Positions 27,138-36,783 are shown, numbered from the stretch's first letter. The stretch: DNA of 51,678 nucleotides from Prevotella sp. (GCA_016281815.1 JAEEJK010000004.1:1-51678); one strand, 5' to 3'. Numbers and translations: made by a program. Notes: generated from the letters alone by a model not told the origin.

Positions 27138-27406
27138 GTACGGCAGTCGTTTTCGTCACTGTACTGGTGTTCACACTGCTCACTGTGGGTTATGTCAGGG
27201 GCATACGCTTTGTGGCACGCCACTCACCCGACAACCTCGTCAGGTTCCATTTCATCATGGTGGCTGTGAGGTTCATCTTCGCCATAACGGCGGTGGGCAT
27301 CTTCGCACTGCTCTCGCCCTCCAGGGAGGACACGATGCAGTTTGCGGCGCTCACGCTCGGTCTCTACCTGACGATGATTGTCGTCACGATTATATTAAAA
27401 CAATAG
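27134..27406 (+). CDS. Small membrane protein of the atp operon, second
   Basis: 90 residues from the ATG at 27134, overlapping the previous stop by 4 nt (ATGA). Three hydrophobic helices: STAVVFVTVLVFTLLTVGYV, FIMVAVRFIFAITAVGIFAL and AALTLGLYLTMIVVTIILK. It ends 7 nt before atpB. The tight coupling on both sides makes it part of the ATP synthase operon, but its job is unknown. It is inconspicuous because a longer reading frame begins upstream in the same phase. Confidence 0.85.
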   Translation: MSTAVVFVTVLVFTLLTVGYVRGIRFVARHSPDNLVRFHFIMVAVRFIFAITAVGIFALLSPSREDTMQFAALTLGLYLTMIVVTIILKQ

Positions 27407-27413
27407 AAAAGAA

Positions 27414-28487
27414 ATGAAATACATCAGACAATTGCTTGGCCTCATAGGGCTGCTTTGGGTGGCTGTGCCTGCCTTGGCGGCTGAGGGAGAGGAGTCGAAA
27501 CTGGATATCTCGCACGTCGTGCTTGAGCATATCAAGGACTCCTATGAGTGGCACGTCACCGACATCGGCGATAAGCCCATCGTCATCCATCTCCCCGTCA
27601 TCGTGCGTAGCAGCACTTCCGGATGGCATGTGTATTGCTCCTCGCAGTTTGAGCACCATGCCGATGCCAACGGTTACAGGCAGGGCCCTGACAACTTTGT
27701 CATTGCCACTCAGGGCGATAACGCTGGAAAGGTGGTGGAACTGGTGGGCGGTGAGGAGAAACGCCCGTTCGACATCTCCATCACCAAGACGGTGGCGACG
27801 ATGTTCATCAGCGTCATTGTGCTGCTGCTGTGCATCCTCATACCCGCAAGGTGGTACAGGCGCCACAAGGCCAGCGACGAGGCTCCGGGGGGCTTCACCG
27901 GTTTCATAGAGATGCTGGTGATGTATGTGGTGGATGAGATCATCAAGCCTGGTGTGGGCAAGGGTTACGAGAAATACTGTCCCTACCTGCTCACTTGCTT
28001 CTTCTTCATCTTCACCTGCAACATCATGGGACTTATCCCGTTCCCGCCGGGCGGCGGAAATGTCACGGGCAACATCGCAGTGACATTCTTCCTCGCTCTC
28101 TGCACCTTCGTCATCGTGCAGTTCAGCGGCAACAAGCATTATTGGAAAGACATCTTCTGGCCGGATGTGCCACTGGCACTCAAGGCCTTCCCACTCATCC
28201 CGGCGATAGAGTTTGTGGGTATCTTCACCAAACCCTTCGCACTCATGATCCGTCTCTTTGCCAACATCATGGCGGGGCATGCCATCGCCATCTCGCTGGT
28301 GTGCATCATTTTCCTCGTCGCCACCAAGGCCGTCGGAGTCTTCCTCGGCATGAGTGCGGTGAGTGTCATCATGAGCGTGTTCATGTCTACCCTCGAGGTG
28401 CTTGTCTGCTTCATCCAGGCCATGGTGTTCACCATGCTCAGCGCCATCTTCATCGGTCTCGCACGGCATGAACCGGAGCATGAATAG
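27414..28487 (+). CDS. atpB: ATP synthase Fo subunit a
   Basis: 357 residues, about 85 more than E. coli. The N-terminal third (1-125) is an extra region: a signal-like helix (IRQLLGLIGLLWVAVPALAA) followed by a polar, presumably periplasmic domain. The remainder is the channel subunit: CNIMGLIPFPPGGGNVTGNI, then the essential arginine in LMIRLFANIMAGHAI (near residue 280), and a final helix pair ending AMVFTMLSAIFIGLARHE. It forms the proton half-channels against the c-ring. It is followed by a 149-nt gap carrying an 8-nt tandem repeat. Confidence 0.96.
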   Translation: MKYIRQLLGLIGLLWVAVPALAAEGEESKLDISHVVLEHIKDSYEWHVTDIGDKPIVIHLPVIVRSSTSGWHVYCSSQFEHHADANGYRQGPDNFVIATQGDNAGKVVELVGGEEKRPFDISITKTVATMFISVIVLLLCILIPARWYRRHKASDEAPGGFTGFIEMLVMYVVDEIIKPGVGKGYEKYCPYLLTCFFFIFTCNIMGLIPFPPGGGNVTGNIAVTFFLALCTFVIVQFSGNKHYWKDIFWPDVPLALKAFPLIPAIEFVGIFTKPFALMIRLFANIMAGHAIAISLVCIIFLVATKAVGVFLGMSAVSVIMSVFMSTLEVLVCFIQAMVFTMLSAIFIGLARHEPEHE

Positions 28488-28512
28488 GCACGAATAGGAA
28501 AGTAAGGTCAGA

Positions 28513-28876
<364 letters not shown>

Positions 28877-28918
28877 ACAACCTGTTCGCTTTTTTCACAA
28901 CCAATCGTTTAGAAGCGT

Positions 28919-29425
28919 ATGGATTTATTGATTCCGAGTAGTGGCTTGCTTTTCTGGATGACCATCACGTTCTTTGTGGTGCTGTTCATTCTGTGGAAGT
29001 GGGGCTTCCCTGCCATCACTGACATGGTGAGGGAGCGCAAGGCTTTCATCGATGACAGTTTGCACAAGGCTCTGGAGGCCAATGAGAAACTCGCCAACAT
29101 ACAACAAGAAGGTGAATCCATTCTGCAGGAGGCTCGTGGTGAGCAGGCTCGCATCCTCAAGGAGGCAGCCGAGACACGCGACGCCATCGTGGGCAAGGCT
29201 CAGGACAAGGCAAAAGCCGAGGGCGCGCGCCTCATCTCTGAGGCAAAGGCTGAGGCTGAGAACGAGAGACAGAATGCCATTACCGACATACGTGCGCAGG
29301 TGGCTCAACTCTCTGTCCAAATCGCTGAGAAAGTGCTACGCGAAAAACTGTCGACCGACAAGGCGCAGATGGATTTTATCGACCGACTGCTCGATGAGGT
29401 GGAAGTCGGCAACAACAAGAAGTGA
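28919..29425 (+). CDS. atpF: ATP synthase Fo subunit b
   Basis: 168 residues. One N-terminal membrane helix (LLFWMTITFFVVLFILWKWG) followed by a long charged helix typical of the peripheral stalk (ALEANEKLANIQQEGESIL, RLISEAKAEAENERQNAI). It joins Fo to the F1 head through delta. It follows atpE by 42 nt, and its stop overlaps a possible GTG of atpH. Confidence 0.96.
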   Translation: MDLLIPSSGLLFWMTITFFVVLFILWKWGFPAITDMVRERKAFIDDSLHKALEANEKLANIQQEGESILQEARGEQARILKEAAETRDAIVGKAQDKAKAEGARLISEAKAEAENERQNAITDIRAQVAQLSVQIAEKVLREKLSTDKAQMDFIDRLLDEVEVGNNKK

Positions 29426-29430
29426 CCGCC

Positions 29431-29964
29431 ATGGAGATAGGTGTAATATCGGTACGTTATGCACGGGCGCTGCTCAAAAGCGCTACGGAGCAAAGAATCG
29501 AGGAGAGGGTCTACAGAGAGATGCAGGCGCTTGTGCAGAGTTATCTCAAAGTACCTCAACTCAGGTTCACCATCGACAATCCCATGCTCGCAAAAGAACA
29601 GAAGAAGAAACTTCTGGCAACGGCTTGCGGGAGCGAGATCGCACCCCTCACACGACGGTTCATCGACTTGGTTGTCGACAAGGGTAGGGAGAGCACCATG
29701 CAGTTCATGGCGGCCTCCTACATCACTCTCTACAGAAAGCAGAAAAACATTACGCGCGGAAGACTTATCACCGCTGTACCTGTCACCGCTGACATCGAGC
29801 GGAAGATGAGGCAGAAGGTGGAGGGAAAAACAAATGGTACCGTGGAGTTTCAGACTGAGACCAACCCCGAGATCATCGGAGGGTATATTCTCGAATATGA
29901 TACCTACAGACTGGATGCAAGCATCCAAAACCAACTCCGCAACATTCTCACACAGTTGAGGTGA
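29431..29964 (+). CDS. atpH: ATP synthase F1 delta subunit
   Basis: 177 residues from the ATG at 29431 (MEIGVISVRYARALLKSATE), matching the conserved N-terminal helix of delta. A GTG at 29422 would overlap atpF by 4 nt and add three residues; the ATG fits family starts better. The C-terminal half carries the stalk-contacting part, ending with GGYILEYDTYRLDASIQNQL. It links the b stalk to the top of the F1 head. Confidence 0.95.
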   Translation: MEIGVISVRYARALLKSATEQRIEERVYREMQALVQSYLKVPQLRFTIDNPMLAKEQKKKLLATACGSEIAPLTRRFIDLVVDKGRESTMQFMAASYITLYRKQKNITRGRLITAVPVTADIERKMRQKVEGKTNGTVEFQTETNPEIIGGYILEYDTYRLDASIQNQLRNILTQLR

Positions 29965-30008
29965 CACACCTCAAGTTATTCATTTTTTCACAAGTAAAAG
30001 TATAATCA

Positions 30009-31595
30009 ATGGCAGACAAAATAAAACCAAGCGAAGTTTCCGAGGTGCTGCTCCAGCAACTGCGAGAGATCAACAGCAAGGAACAGTTCGAGGAAGTGGG
30101 TACCGTGCTCGAGGTGAGCGACGGCGTGGCCCGCATCTACGGACTTAAGAACGCTGAGGCCAACGAACTGCTCGAGTTTGAGAACGGCACCATGGCTATC
30201 GTCATGAACCTCGAGGAGGACAACGTGGGATGCGTGTTGCTTGGCACCACCTCCGGCATCAAGGAGGGAATGGTGGCGAAGCGCACCAACCGTATTGCCT
30301 CCATCCGCGTGAATGACAACATGCTCGGACGTGTCATCAACCCGCTCGGACAGGCCATCGACGGCAAAGGAGACATTGACCTCACCGGGGCTTTCGAGAT
30401 GCCGCTCGACAGAAAGGCGCCGGGCGTGATCTACCGACAGCCCGTGAAGGAGCCGCTGCAGACCGGACTCAAGGCTGTGGACTCGATGATTCCTATCGGA
30501 CGTGGACAGCGCGAACTCATCATCGGTGACAGACAGACAGGAAAGACAGCCATCGCTGTCGACACCATCATCAATCAGAAAAGTTTCTATGAGGCTGGAA
30601 AACCGGTCTACTGCATCTATGTGGCCATCGGACAGAAAGCATCAACCGTGGCTGCACTCGTGCAGAACCTGAAGGAGCATGGTGCCATGCCTTATACCAT
30701 CATCGTATCGGCTACAGCAGCCGACCCGGCTGCCATGCAGTACTACGCTCCCTTCGCTGGTGCAGCCATCGGCGAGTATTTCCGCGACAGGGGCGAGTCG
30801 GCACTGGTGGTATATGATGACCTTTCCAAACAGGCCGTAGCCTACCGCGAGGTGTCACTGATCCTCCGCCGCCCGTCAGGACGTGAGGCTTATCCGGGTG
30901 ATGTGTTCTACCTCCACAGCCGTCTGCTGGAGCGTGCCGCACGTATCAATGACCAGCAGGAGGTGGCAGTGCAGATGAACGACCTGCCTGAGTGCATGCG
31001 AGGACATGTGAAGGGTGGCGGCTCTCTCACCGCTCTGCCCATCATCGAGACGCAGGCAGGTGACGTGTCGGCATATATCCCCACCAATGTCATCTCCATT
31101 ACCGACGGACAGATATATCTTGAGAGCGACCTCTTCAACCAGGGCTTCCGTCCCGCCATCAACGTGGGTATCTCCGTGAGCCGTGTGGGTGGTTCGGCTC
31201 AGATCAAGAGTATGAAGAAGGTGGCTGGTACCCTCAAGATTGATATGGCTCAGTATCGTGAGTTGGAGGCTTTCTCTAAGTTCTCAAGCGACATGGATGC
31301 CGTCACGGCAATGACACTCGACCGAGGACGTAAGAACAACCAGTTGCTTATACAACCTCAGTATAGTCCTATGCCGGTGGGTGAGCAGATCGCCATCCTC
31401 TATTGCGGCACACGAGGACTGATGGCCGACGTGCCTGTTACCGAGGTCAGACGTTGTCAGGATCTCTTCCTCGAGAAGATGCGTTCCACACATGGCGACA
31501 CCCTCGCCACTCTGGGGAGCGGAAAGATTGATGACGACTGCATCAAGGTGATTGAGGAAGCCATGGCGGATATCGCAGGACAATTTAAGAACTAA
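30009..31595 (+). CDS. atpA: ATP synthase F1 alpha subunit
   Basis: 528 residues. N-terminal [17 protein letters not shown] and [17 protein letters not shown]-loop [15 protein letters not shown] near residue 173, [20 protein letters not shown], then the [20 protein letters not shown] nucleotide/arginine-finger region. The non-catalytic regulatory subunit of the F1 hexamer. It follows atpH by 44 nt and precedes atpG by 6 nt. Confidence 0.98.
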   Translation: MADKIKPSEVSEVLLQQLREINSKEQFEEVGTVLEVSDGVARIYGLKNAEANELLEFENGTMAIVMNLEEDNVGCVLLGTTSGIKEGMVAKRTNRIASIRVNDNMLGRVINPLGQAIDGKGDIDLTGAFEMPLDRKAPGVIYRQPVKEPLQTGLKAVDSMIPIGRGQRELIIGDRQTGKTAIAVDTIINQKSFYEAGKPVYCIYVAIGQKASTVAALVQNLKEHGAMPYTIIVSATAADPAAMQYYAPFAGAAIGEYFRDRGESALVVYDDLSKQAVAYREVSLILRRPSGREAYPGDVFYLHSRLLERAARINDQQEVAVQMNDLPECMRGHVKGGGSLTALPIIETQAGDVSAYIPTNVISITDGQIYLESDLFNQGFRPAINVGISVSRVGGSAQIKSMKKVAGTLKIDMAQYRELEAFSKFSSDMDAVTAMTLDRGRKNNQLLIQPQYSPMPVGEQIAILYCGTRGLMADVPVTEVRRCQDLFLEKMRSTHGDTLATLGSGKIDDDCIKVIEEAMADIAGQFKN

Positions 31596-31601
31596 CAGCC
31601 T

Positions 31602-32570
31602 ATGCCGTCGCTCAAGGAGATAAAAAACCGCATTGCGTCTGTCAACAGTACGCGGAAGATCACGAGTGCCATGAAGATGGTGGCTTCCTCAAAACTGCAC
31701 CACGCACAGGTGCAGATTGAGAGGATGCTGCCCTATGAGAGCATGCTCGAGCATATTCTCAAGACTTTCATCGCCTCAGATGCCGATGCCCATTCCATTT
31801 TCGAGCGTCAGCGCGAGGTGAAAAGGGTGGCACTCCTCGTCTTCGCGTCAAACAGCAGCCTGTGCGGTGGCTTCAACTCCAACATCATCAAACTCATGCA
31901 GCAGGCGCTGGAGGGTTATGAGCACCTCGGATGCGACAATATCGTCATCTATCCCATCGGGCGTAAGGTGGCAGAGAAAGTGGCCAAATTGGGCTACCAG
32001 TCTGCGGGTGACTTTACTGCCCTTGCCGACAAACCCAATTCGGTGGACTGCATCAACATCGCCACCGAACTGGGCAGGAAATTCCGGTTGGGAGAAATAG
32101 ACAAGGTGGAACTCATCTACCATCACTTCAAAAGTGCTGGTTCGCAGGTGCTCACCCGAAAGACGCTCTTGCCCATCGACCTGGAGTCGGAACTGGAGTC
32201 CGACCATGAGCGTGACCTGACGTCAAACATCATCACAAAAAAGGCGCAGGACTATCTCAAAAAACGTAAGAAGAGGCATGAGGGTGCGGAATCGGAGGAA
32301 ACGAAGCCGCTCAATGACAATTTCATTGTCGAACCCGACATGGACACAGTGCTGGGGATTCTTATCCCGAAATATGCCCACCTGATGGTCTACACCGCCT
32401 TGCTCGACAGCAACGCCTCAGAGCATGCTGCGAGAATGGTGGCCATGCAGACAGCCACTGACAATGCGGATGAACTGCTGCGTGAACTCAACCTGCAGTA
32501 CAACAAGAGCCGTCAGCAGGCTATCACCAATGAACTGCTTGACATCGTGGGTGGATCAGTCAACAACTAA
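31602..32570 (+). CDS. atpG: ATP synthase F1 gamma subunit
   Basis: 322 residues, somewhat longer than the usual 286 or so. The N-terminal helix (LKEIKNRIASVNSTRKITSA, MKMVASSKL) and the C-terminal helix (AARMVAMQTATDNADELLRE, LNLQYNKSRQQAITNELLDI) form the rotating shaft. A charged insertion (about residues 208-245, KKRKKRHEGAESEETKP) accounts for the extra length. The rotor subunit; it is the last structural ATP synthase gene, 1 nt before panE. Confidence 0.97.
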   Translation: MPSLKEIKNRIASVNSTRKITSAMKMVASSKLHHAQVQIERMLPYESMLEHILKTFIASDADAHSIFERQREVKRVALLVFASNSSLCGGFNSNIIKLMQQALEGYEHLGCDNIVIYPIGRKVAEKVAKLGYQSAGDFTALADKPNSVDCINIATELGRKFRLGEIDKVELIYHHFKSAGSQVLTRKTLLPIDLESELESDHERDLTSNIITKKAQDYLKKRKKRHEGAESEETKPLNDNFIVEPDMDTVLGILIPKYAHLMVYTALLDSNASEHAARMVAMQTATDNADELLRELNLQYNKSRQQAITNELLDIVGGSVNN

Positions 32571-32571
32571 T

Positions 32572-33477
32572 ATGAAATTCTCAATCATCGGCACTGGGGC
32601 CATCGGTGGCTTCTATGGTGCCAGGCTCGCACGTGCCGGACATGACGTGCATTTCCTGTTGCACAGTGATTATGACTTTGTGGCAGAACATGGATTGCAG
32701 GTGGACTCATGCGATGGCAGTTTCCACCTGCAGTCTCCGTATATTTACCGCTCTACCTCAGACATGCCGGAGAGCGATGTCGTGTTGGTTGCCCTCAAGT
32801 CGGTCAACAACCATCTGTTGCCCGACTTGCTGAGACCGCTGCTGCATGAGCGCACCCTTGTCGTGCTCATCCAGAATGGGATTGGACTGGAGCACGACCT
32901 CCAGCAGCATTTCCCCGACCTGTGGCTCGCGGCAGGACTGGCTTTCATCTGCTCTTCGAAGACAGAGCCTGGGCGTATCTCTCACCAGTGCTATGGCAGC
33001 ATCAATTTCGGCAACTATTCCTGCAAAGATGAAGACCTCATGTCGCGTACGGTGGAGGCTTTCCGCGAAGCGGGCATAGAGGCCAATCTGGTGGAGTATT
33101 ACCAGGCAAGGTGGAAGAAGGCGGTGTGGAACATGCCGTTCAATGGAATGACGGTGGCACTGCATACGCAGACCGACCGTCTGTTGGCCAATCCCGTCAC
33201 GGAGCGGTTGATCTTTGAGCAGATGATGGAGGTCATCGGTGCCGCTCAGCATCTTGGGGTTACAGGCCTAGATGAGGAGTTCGCTCACAAAATGATTGCC
33301 ACAACACGTGTCATGACACCTTATTCACCGAGCATGCGTCTGGATTACGATTTCCATCGCCCGATGGAAATCTATTACCTCTACACCCGTCCCATTGAGG
33401 AGGCGCGTGCCGCCGGCTACGACATGCCACGCCTCGCCATGCTCGAGGCAGAACTCCGCTTCCTGTCAGATGTATAA
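32572..33477 (+). CDS. panE: 2-dehydropantoate 2-reductase (ketopantoate reductase)
   Basis: 301 residues. N-terminal NADPH-binding MKFSIIGTGAIGGFYGARLA with the GxGxxG fold, then VALKSVNNHL and LIQNGIGLEHDL, and the C-terminal catalytic-lysine region ARWKKAVWNMPFNGMTV. It reduces ketopantoate to pantoate for coenzyme A synthesis. The frame is open much further upstream, but the ATG 1 nt after the atpG stop is the natural start. This places it as the last gene of the atp transcript, a link that is positional only. Paralogous ketopantoate-reductase-fold enzymes have other substrates, so the precise activity is probable and not certain. Confidence 0.88.
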   Translation: MKFSIIGTGAIGGFYGARLARAGHDVHFLLHSDYDFVAEHGLQVDSCDGSFHLQSPYIYRSTSDMPESDVVLVALKSVNNHLLPDLLRPLLHERTLVVLIQNGIGLEHDLQQHFPDLWLAAGLAFICSSKTEPGRISHQCYGSINFGNYSCKDEDLMSRTVEAFREAGIEANLVEYYQARWKKAVWNMPFNGMTVALHTQTDRLLANPVTERLIFEQMMEVIGAAQHLGVTGLDEEFAHKMIATTRVMTPYSPSMRLDYDFHRPMEIYYLYTRPIEEARAAGYDMPRLAMLEAELRFLSDV

Positions 33478-33560
33478 CTAGGGAGACCAGAGACTGGTCT
33501 TTCTAGTTTTTCTAGTCTCCCTAGTTTCCCTAGTGCTCCTAGTCCTCCTAGTCCCCTAGA
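33478..33560 (+). repeat. 9-nt tandem repeat (CTAGTNNNN family), copy 1, stop to stop
   Basis: Six exact 9-nt units beginning CTAGT run from 33503 to 33556. They fill the gap between the panE stop and the converging lipoprotein stop. A hairpin AGACCAG/CTGGTCT (33484-33500, 3-nt loop) followed by ttctagttttt opens the region and may be the terminator of the atp-panE transcript. A second array of the same family lies at 46012-46056. Confidence 0.85.
33484..33511 (+). terminator. Probable terminator of the atp-panE operon
   Basis: A perfect 7-bp stem with a 3-nt loop lies 6 nt after the panE stop and is followed by a T-rich run (ttctagttttt). The T-run is interrupted, so strength is uncertain. 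Confidence 0.55.
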
Positions 33561-34703
33561 TCATTTAAAAGAGAATGCCGACGACTTGCCGTTGACATTC
33601 TGGAATTGTCCCTTGTATTGACCATTTTTGTAGGTGCCCACCAGATCGCCTGTCACTGTTCCGTCACTGCGGCTCACGCGAAGCACCAAACGGCCATTCG
33701 ATGGGTCGTAGGAGACGAGTTTCACGTCACGGTTCTCATTTTCCCCTACACCCAGTTCCTTGCTATTGGTGGTGTACATCAAGGAACCACTGTTGTTGTC
33801 CATTGACAGGCGGGTGGCCCAACCACCCATCAGTCCCTCAACCAAGAATGAAAGTGATTCGCCGACAGCCTTGTGCTTGCCGTTGTTTTTGACATATTCG
33901 TCATACTCGTTCCCGGTGGGCAGGAAGGAAGCCATGAACTCCTCCTTGGTGATGCCTTTGATGTTGAGCCGCTGACCTGTCTCGCTCTCCATGCTCGCAC
34001 CAAGTTTCTTTGTCCTCACCGTCACCGTCTCCCCTGCTTTCACGTCGATGCCAGGTACCTCCTCCGTGGCCATCTCGCCGCCACCCCAGTAGCCTTCTTT
34101 GTAGATAATACTCCAGGCGTTGCCGGGAATATCGATTGACGAGGAGTTCTTCACCTTGAACACCGCACCTTTGGAGGATACCCATTCACCCTCGTAATAA
34201 TCGTCTCCCCAGGTGCCGGTGCTGGAAATGGAAAGGGCGGATTTCACTTTGTTGTTGAACTCCTCAAACAGATAGTCGGCGAGTCCTTTGTCTGCCATGC
34301 GCTCTGCCTGTTCTGCGTCGGTCAGACCTTCCTTCCACTGTCCTGTCTTCTTTGCAAACGACAGTTCGGCGGCGGGGTAAGCAAAAAGACCGTGTGACGA
34401 TTGGATGACGTATCCGCCGTCAGTATTCTCACTCACCAGCAGGTCTATTCCCTTGCCCAAGGTGAGGGTGGTCATTTTCTCTGCCTCGTCTGTTGTGATG
34501 ACAAGACTGTCGGCATTGTAAGTTACCGACAGCGACTCGGCTTTTTCTGCATCGGGATACATCCGCGTGATGGCGGCACGGTCGCCGTTGGCGACAGCGG
34601 TGGCAAACTCTTCGGCAAATGCCTTGTATTTTCCGTCGCCCGAACACGATACCATCAGCAGGGCGACAACGCCAGTCATGCTGGCAAAAATCCATTCTTT
34701 CAT
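33561..34703 (-). CDS. Lipoprotein of unknown function
   Basis: 380 residues from the ATG at 34703. A lipoprotein signal (MKEWIFASMTGVVALLMVSC) places a lipidated Cys at residue 20. The next 100 or so residues (KAFAEEFATAVANGDRAAIT, RMYPDAEKAESLSVTYNADS) resemble an NTF2/DUF-type periplasmic domain, and the C-terminal half has regular beta-strands with a pattern of Gly-Thr-Trp turns. I do not recognise a named family. The start is chosen over an upstream ATG because a -7 promoter box lies inside the extension. The gene stands alone between two glycan-type genes. Confidence 0.85.
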   Translation of the reverse strand: MKEWIFASMTGVVALLMVSCSGDGKYKAFAEEFATAVANGDRAAITRMYPDAEKAESLSVTYNADSLVITTDEAEKMTTLTLGKGIDLLVSENTDGGYVIQSSHGLFAYPAAELSFAKKTGQWKEGLTDAEQAERMADKGLADYLFEEFNNKVKSALSISSTGTWGDDYYEGEWVSSKGAVFKVKNSSSIDIPGNAWSIIYKEGYWGGGEMATEEVPGIDVKAGETVTVRTKKLGASMESETGQRLNIKGITKEEFMASFLPTGNEYDEYVKNNGKHKAVGESLSFLVEGLMGGWATRLSMDNNSGSLMYTTNSKELGVGENENRDVKLVSYDPSNGRLVLRVSRSDGTVTGDLVGTYKNGQYKGQFQNVNGKSSAFSFK

Positions 34704-34725
34704 AGTCTTTGATTGATTGTTGTGA

Positions 34726-34733
34726 CAAAAATA
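34726..34733 (-). promoter_or_regulatory. -7 promoter box of the lipoprotein gene
   Basis: Minus strand TATTTTTG matches TAnnTTTG, 22 nt before the ATG. No good -33 element is visible. Confidence 0.5.
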
Positions 34734-34849
34734 CAAAAAAATGATGATCATTTGCTGTATTCATCACTTTTTTTTGCAAATCTTCTCCTCCTGTCAAATT
34801 GTTCATCTGAAAGAAGCATCACCCGCAATGACAAAATCTTCGTCTTTCA

Positions 34850-34881
34850 TTTGAAAGTATGAAATAATATGCTTATTTTCG
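34850..34881 (+). promoter_or_regulatory. Candidate promoter of the lone glycosyltransferase
   Basis: TTTG at 34850-34853, 20 nt, then TATTTTCG at 34874-34881, which has one mismatch to TAnnTTTG. The start codon is 57 nt further on. Confidence 0.4.
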
Positions 34882-34938
34882 CGGCACGGAAACAGATAAT
34901 GACTATAGTCCCACTAAAATAGGAAGGGTTGATATTTA

Positions 34939-35826
34939 ATGGCTGCAGGTTTTTCAATACTTATTCCTTCGTGGAATAATCTGCCTTATCTTCAGTTGTG
35001 TGTTGACAGCATCCGGAGATATTCTGCATTTGAGCATCAAATCATCGTGCATGTGAATGATGGTTCTGATGGAACTCTCGAATGGGTGAAGTCGGAGGGA
35101 TTGGACTACACATGGTCTGCTCAAAATATCGGTGTTTGTCTTGCCATGAATATGATGAGGCGGCTGGTGAGGCGAGATTATATCTATTTTATCAATGACG
35201 ATATGTTCGTGCTCCCAAACTGGGATGTGGTGTTGATGGATGAGGTGCGGCGTCTGCCCGACAATTTATTTTATCTGTCGGGAACAATGATACAGCCACA
35301 TGATGAGAATGATGTGGGATTGTGCATCAATTTTGGCGATTCGGTTGAGACTTTCCAAAGAGAGAAACTGTTGAAGGAATATATGGATGTGCCGTATCAT
35401 GACTGGATGGGATCTACACGTCCACCAAATCTGGTGCATCGCGACATCTGGGACCTGGTGGGCGGCTATAGCATAGAACTGAGTCCGGGAATGTATAGTG
35501 ACCCGGATTTTACGGCAAAACTTCTGATGGTAGGAGTGCGATATTTTAAGGGAATGGGCAACAGCCGTGTCTATCATTTTGAGACAAAAACCACCAAGCG
35601 CATCCAAAAAAACGATGGAGCCGTTCAGTTTTTGCTCAAGTGGGGCATCTCCAATTCTGCCATGCGTAAATACATTACACGCCAGGGTAAGGACTGGGCT
35701 TTGCATGAGACTCCCATCAACCATGAAAAACTGAAGTCAAAGCGTAAATCTGCCAGGTGGAAAGCAATATGGTATCTGCTCAGCAAAGGATTCGGGTTGG
35801 TGAAGAAAATTGAGAACGATCGTTGA
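34939..35826 (+). CDS. Glycosyltransferase family 2
   Basis: 295 residues. GT-A motifs: FSILIPSWNNLPYLQLCVDS, IVHVNDGSDGTLEWV, SAQNIGVCLAMNMM and the metal-binding INDDMFVL. The C-terminal part is basic (KKTKRIQKNDGAVQFLLKWG, SKRKSARWKAIWYLLSKGFG). A likely ribosome-binding AGGAAGG lies about 12 nt upstream. It is not next to other glycan genes and has base composition somewhat richer in A and T than its neighbours, which could mean later acquisition. Substrate unknown. Confidence 0.88.
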   Translation: MAAGFSILIPSWNNLPYLQLCVDSIRRYSAFEHQIIVHVNDGSDGTLEWVKSEGLDYTWSAQNIGVCLAMNMMRRLVRRDYIYFINDDMFVLPNWDVVLMDEVRRLPDNLFYLSGTMIQPHDENDVGLCINFGDSVETFQREKLLKEYMDVPYHDWMGSTRPPNLVHRDIWDLVGGYSIELSPGMYSDPDFTAKLLMVGVRYFKGMGNSRVYHFETKTTKRIQKNDGAVQFLLKWGISNSAMRKYITRQGKDWALHETPINHEKLKSKRKSARWKAIWYLLSKGFGLVKKIENDR

Positions 35827-35866
35827 TTCTCATTTATTTCTTTTCATTCTGCCCATTCTCCCGCTT

Positions 35867-36403
35867 TCATCTTTCGTCTTCATGAAAACGACCAGTGAAC
35901 TCGATGTGGCTGCGCTGACGTGGTGTGACGCTCACTGCTGCGTTGCCTCCGTCAAATAAAGTGATGATGTAATTGTAGGAGTCCTCAGTGTCTACCGCAT
36001 GGATGTAGATGATGTGCCGGTTGCGGTGCGAACTGTCCACTGTGTAGTTCGTGATGGGGGCTTTGAAGCGCAGACCTTTTCCTCCGCCGTAGGGAATGCT
36101 GTAGGCTCGGCCGAAGAAGGGGAGGTCGGACTTCAGAGTGTCGCCATCCACCGTCACGCTATAGGAACTGGTGAGATTGATGACTCCTACAGGCCCTTGC
36201 GGCTGGGCACGGTCGACGTCGATGGTATACTGTCGGTTGGCGAGGCCTTCCTCGATTTTTGCCTTGGTCAGCGCGAGTTGCTCGGCTTTGGCTGCCCTGG
36301 ATGCTTCCGACGTGGCGCAACTGTTCATGCTCAGGAGCCACATCAGGCACAGAATGGCGTAACAACTTGTAATGACTGTCAAATAGGGCTTTCCTCTCTT
36401 CAT
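35867..36403 (-). CDS. DUF4251 family lipoprotein
   Basis: 178 residues. The N-terminal signal (TVITSCYAILCLMWLLSMNS then CATS) is of lipoprotein type, with the lipidated Cys near residue 29. A short charged helix follows, then the DUF4251 beta-domain: IEEGLANRQYTIDVDRAQPQ, SYSVTVDGDTLKSDLPFFG, RAYSIPYGGGKGLRFKAPI and YNYIITLFDGGNAAVSV. The family is common in Bacteroidetes, and the function is unknown. It has its own promoter. Confidence 0.88.
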   Translation of the reverse strand: MKRGKPYLTVITSCYAILCLMWLLSMNSCATSEASRAAKAEQLALTKAKIEEGLANRQYTIDVDRAQPQGPVGVINLTSSYSVTVDGDTLKSDLPFFGRAYSIPYGGGKGLRFKAPITNYTVDSSHRNRHIIYIHAVDTEDSYNYIITLFDGGNAAVSVTPRQRSHIEFTGRFHEDER

Positions 36404-36440
36404 TGTTGTTGGCTTTTCAGTATTGTTGACTTGATGTTGG

Positions 36441-36472
36441 CAAAAATAGCACTTTTTCCCTTAGCAGGCAAA
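36441..36472 (-). promoter_or_regulatory. Promoter of the DUF4251 gene
   Basis: On the minus strand: TTTG (36472-36469), 20 nt, TATTTTTG (36448-36441). A full match to the Bacteroidetes promoter, about 38 nt before the start codon. Confidence 0.65.
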
Positions 36473-36741
36473 TTATTCATGTGAAAAACAAGAAGGATTT
36501 TGATTCCTTGCAAATATTTATCTATACGATCATCATAACATGTGGATAAATCGTAATTTTTTCCTGATTTTAACGCCTCACGAATATTCTAAGAAAAATC
36601 TTTTTTAAACCCTTATCTTATTTTTTTTTCGAAGCGAAGCGTTTTTTGATTATCTCTTCTTTTCGGATAGGTCTGAACTTGCGCAAGTTGATTTATTGTT
36701 AATTATCCCAAATTTAAGTAAGGCTGTTGAGAATAATTCCG

Positions 36742-36749
36742 TAACTTTG
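36742..36749 (+). promoter_or_regulatory. -7 promoter box of the SNF2 helicase gene
   Basis: TAACTTTG matches TAnnTTTG exactly, 35 nt before the start codon. The -33 element is not evident. Confidence 0.5.
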
Positions 36750-36783
36750 CCCTTCATGCTAATGACTTATTAAATTAACTGCA

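Larger units (their letters stand above)
36404..36783. other. Gene-free stretch of 380 nt between divergent genes
   Basis: AT-rich spacer between the DUF4251 gene and the SNF2 helicase gene. It holds the minus-strand promoter at 36441-36472, long T and A runs, and a plus-strand TAACTTTG box at 36742-36749 for the helicase. I find no small gene in it. Confidence 0.7.
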
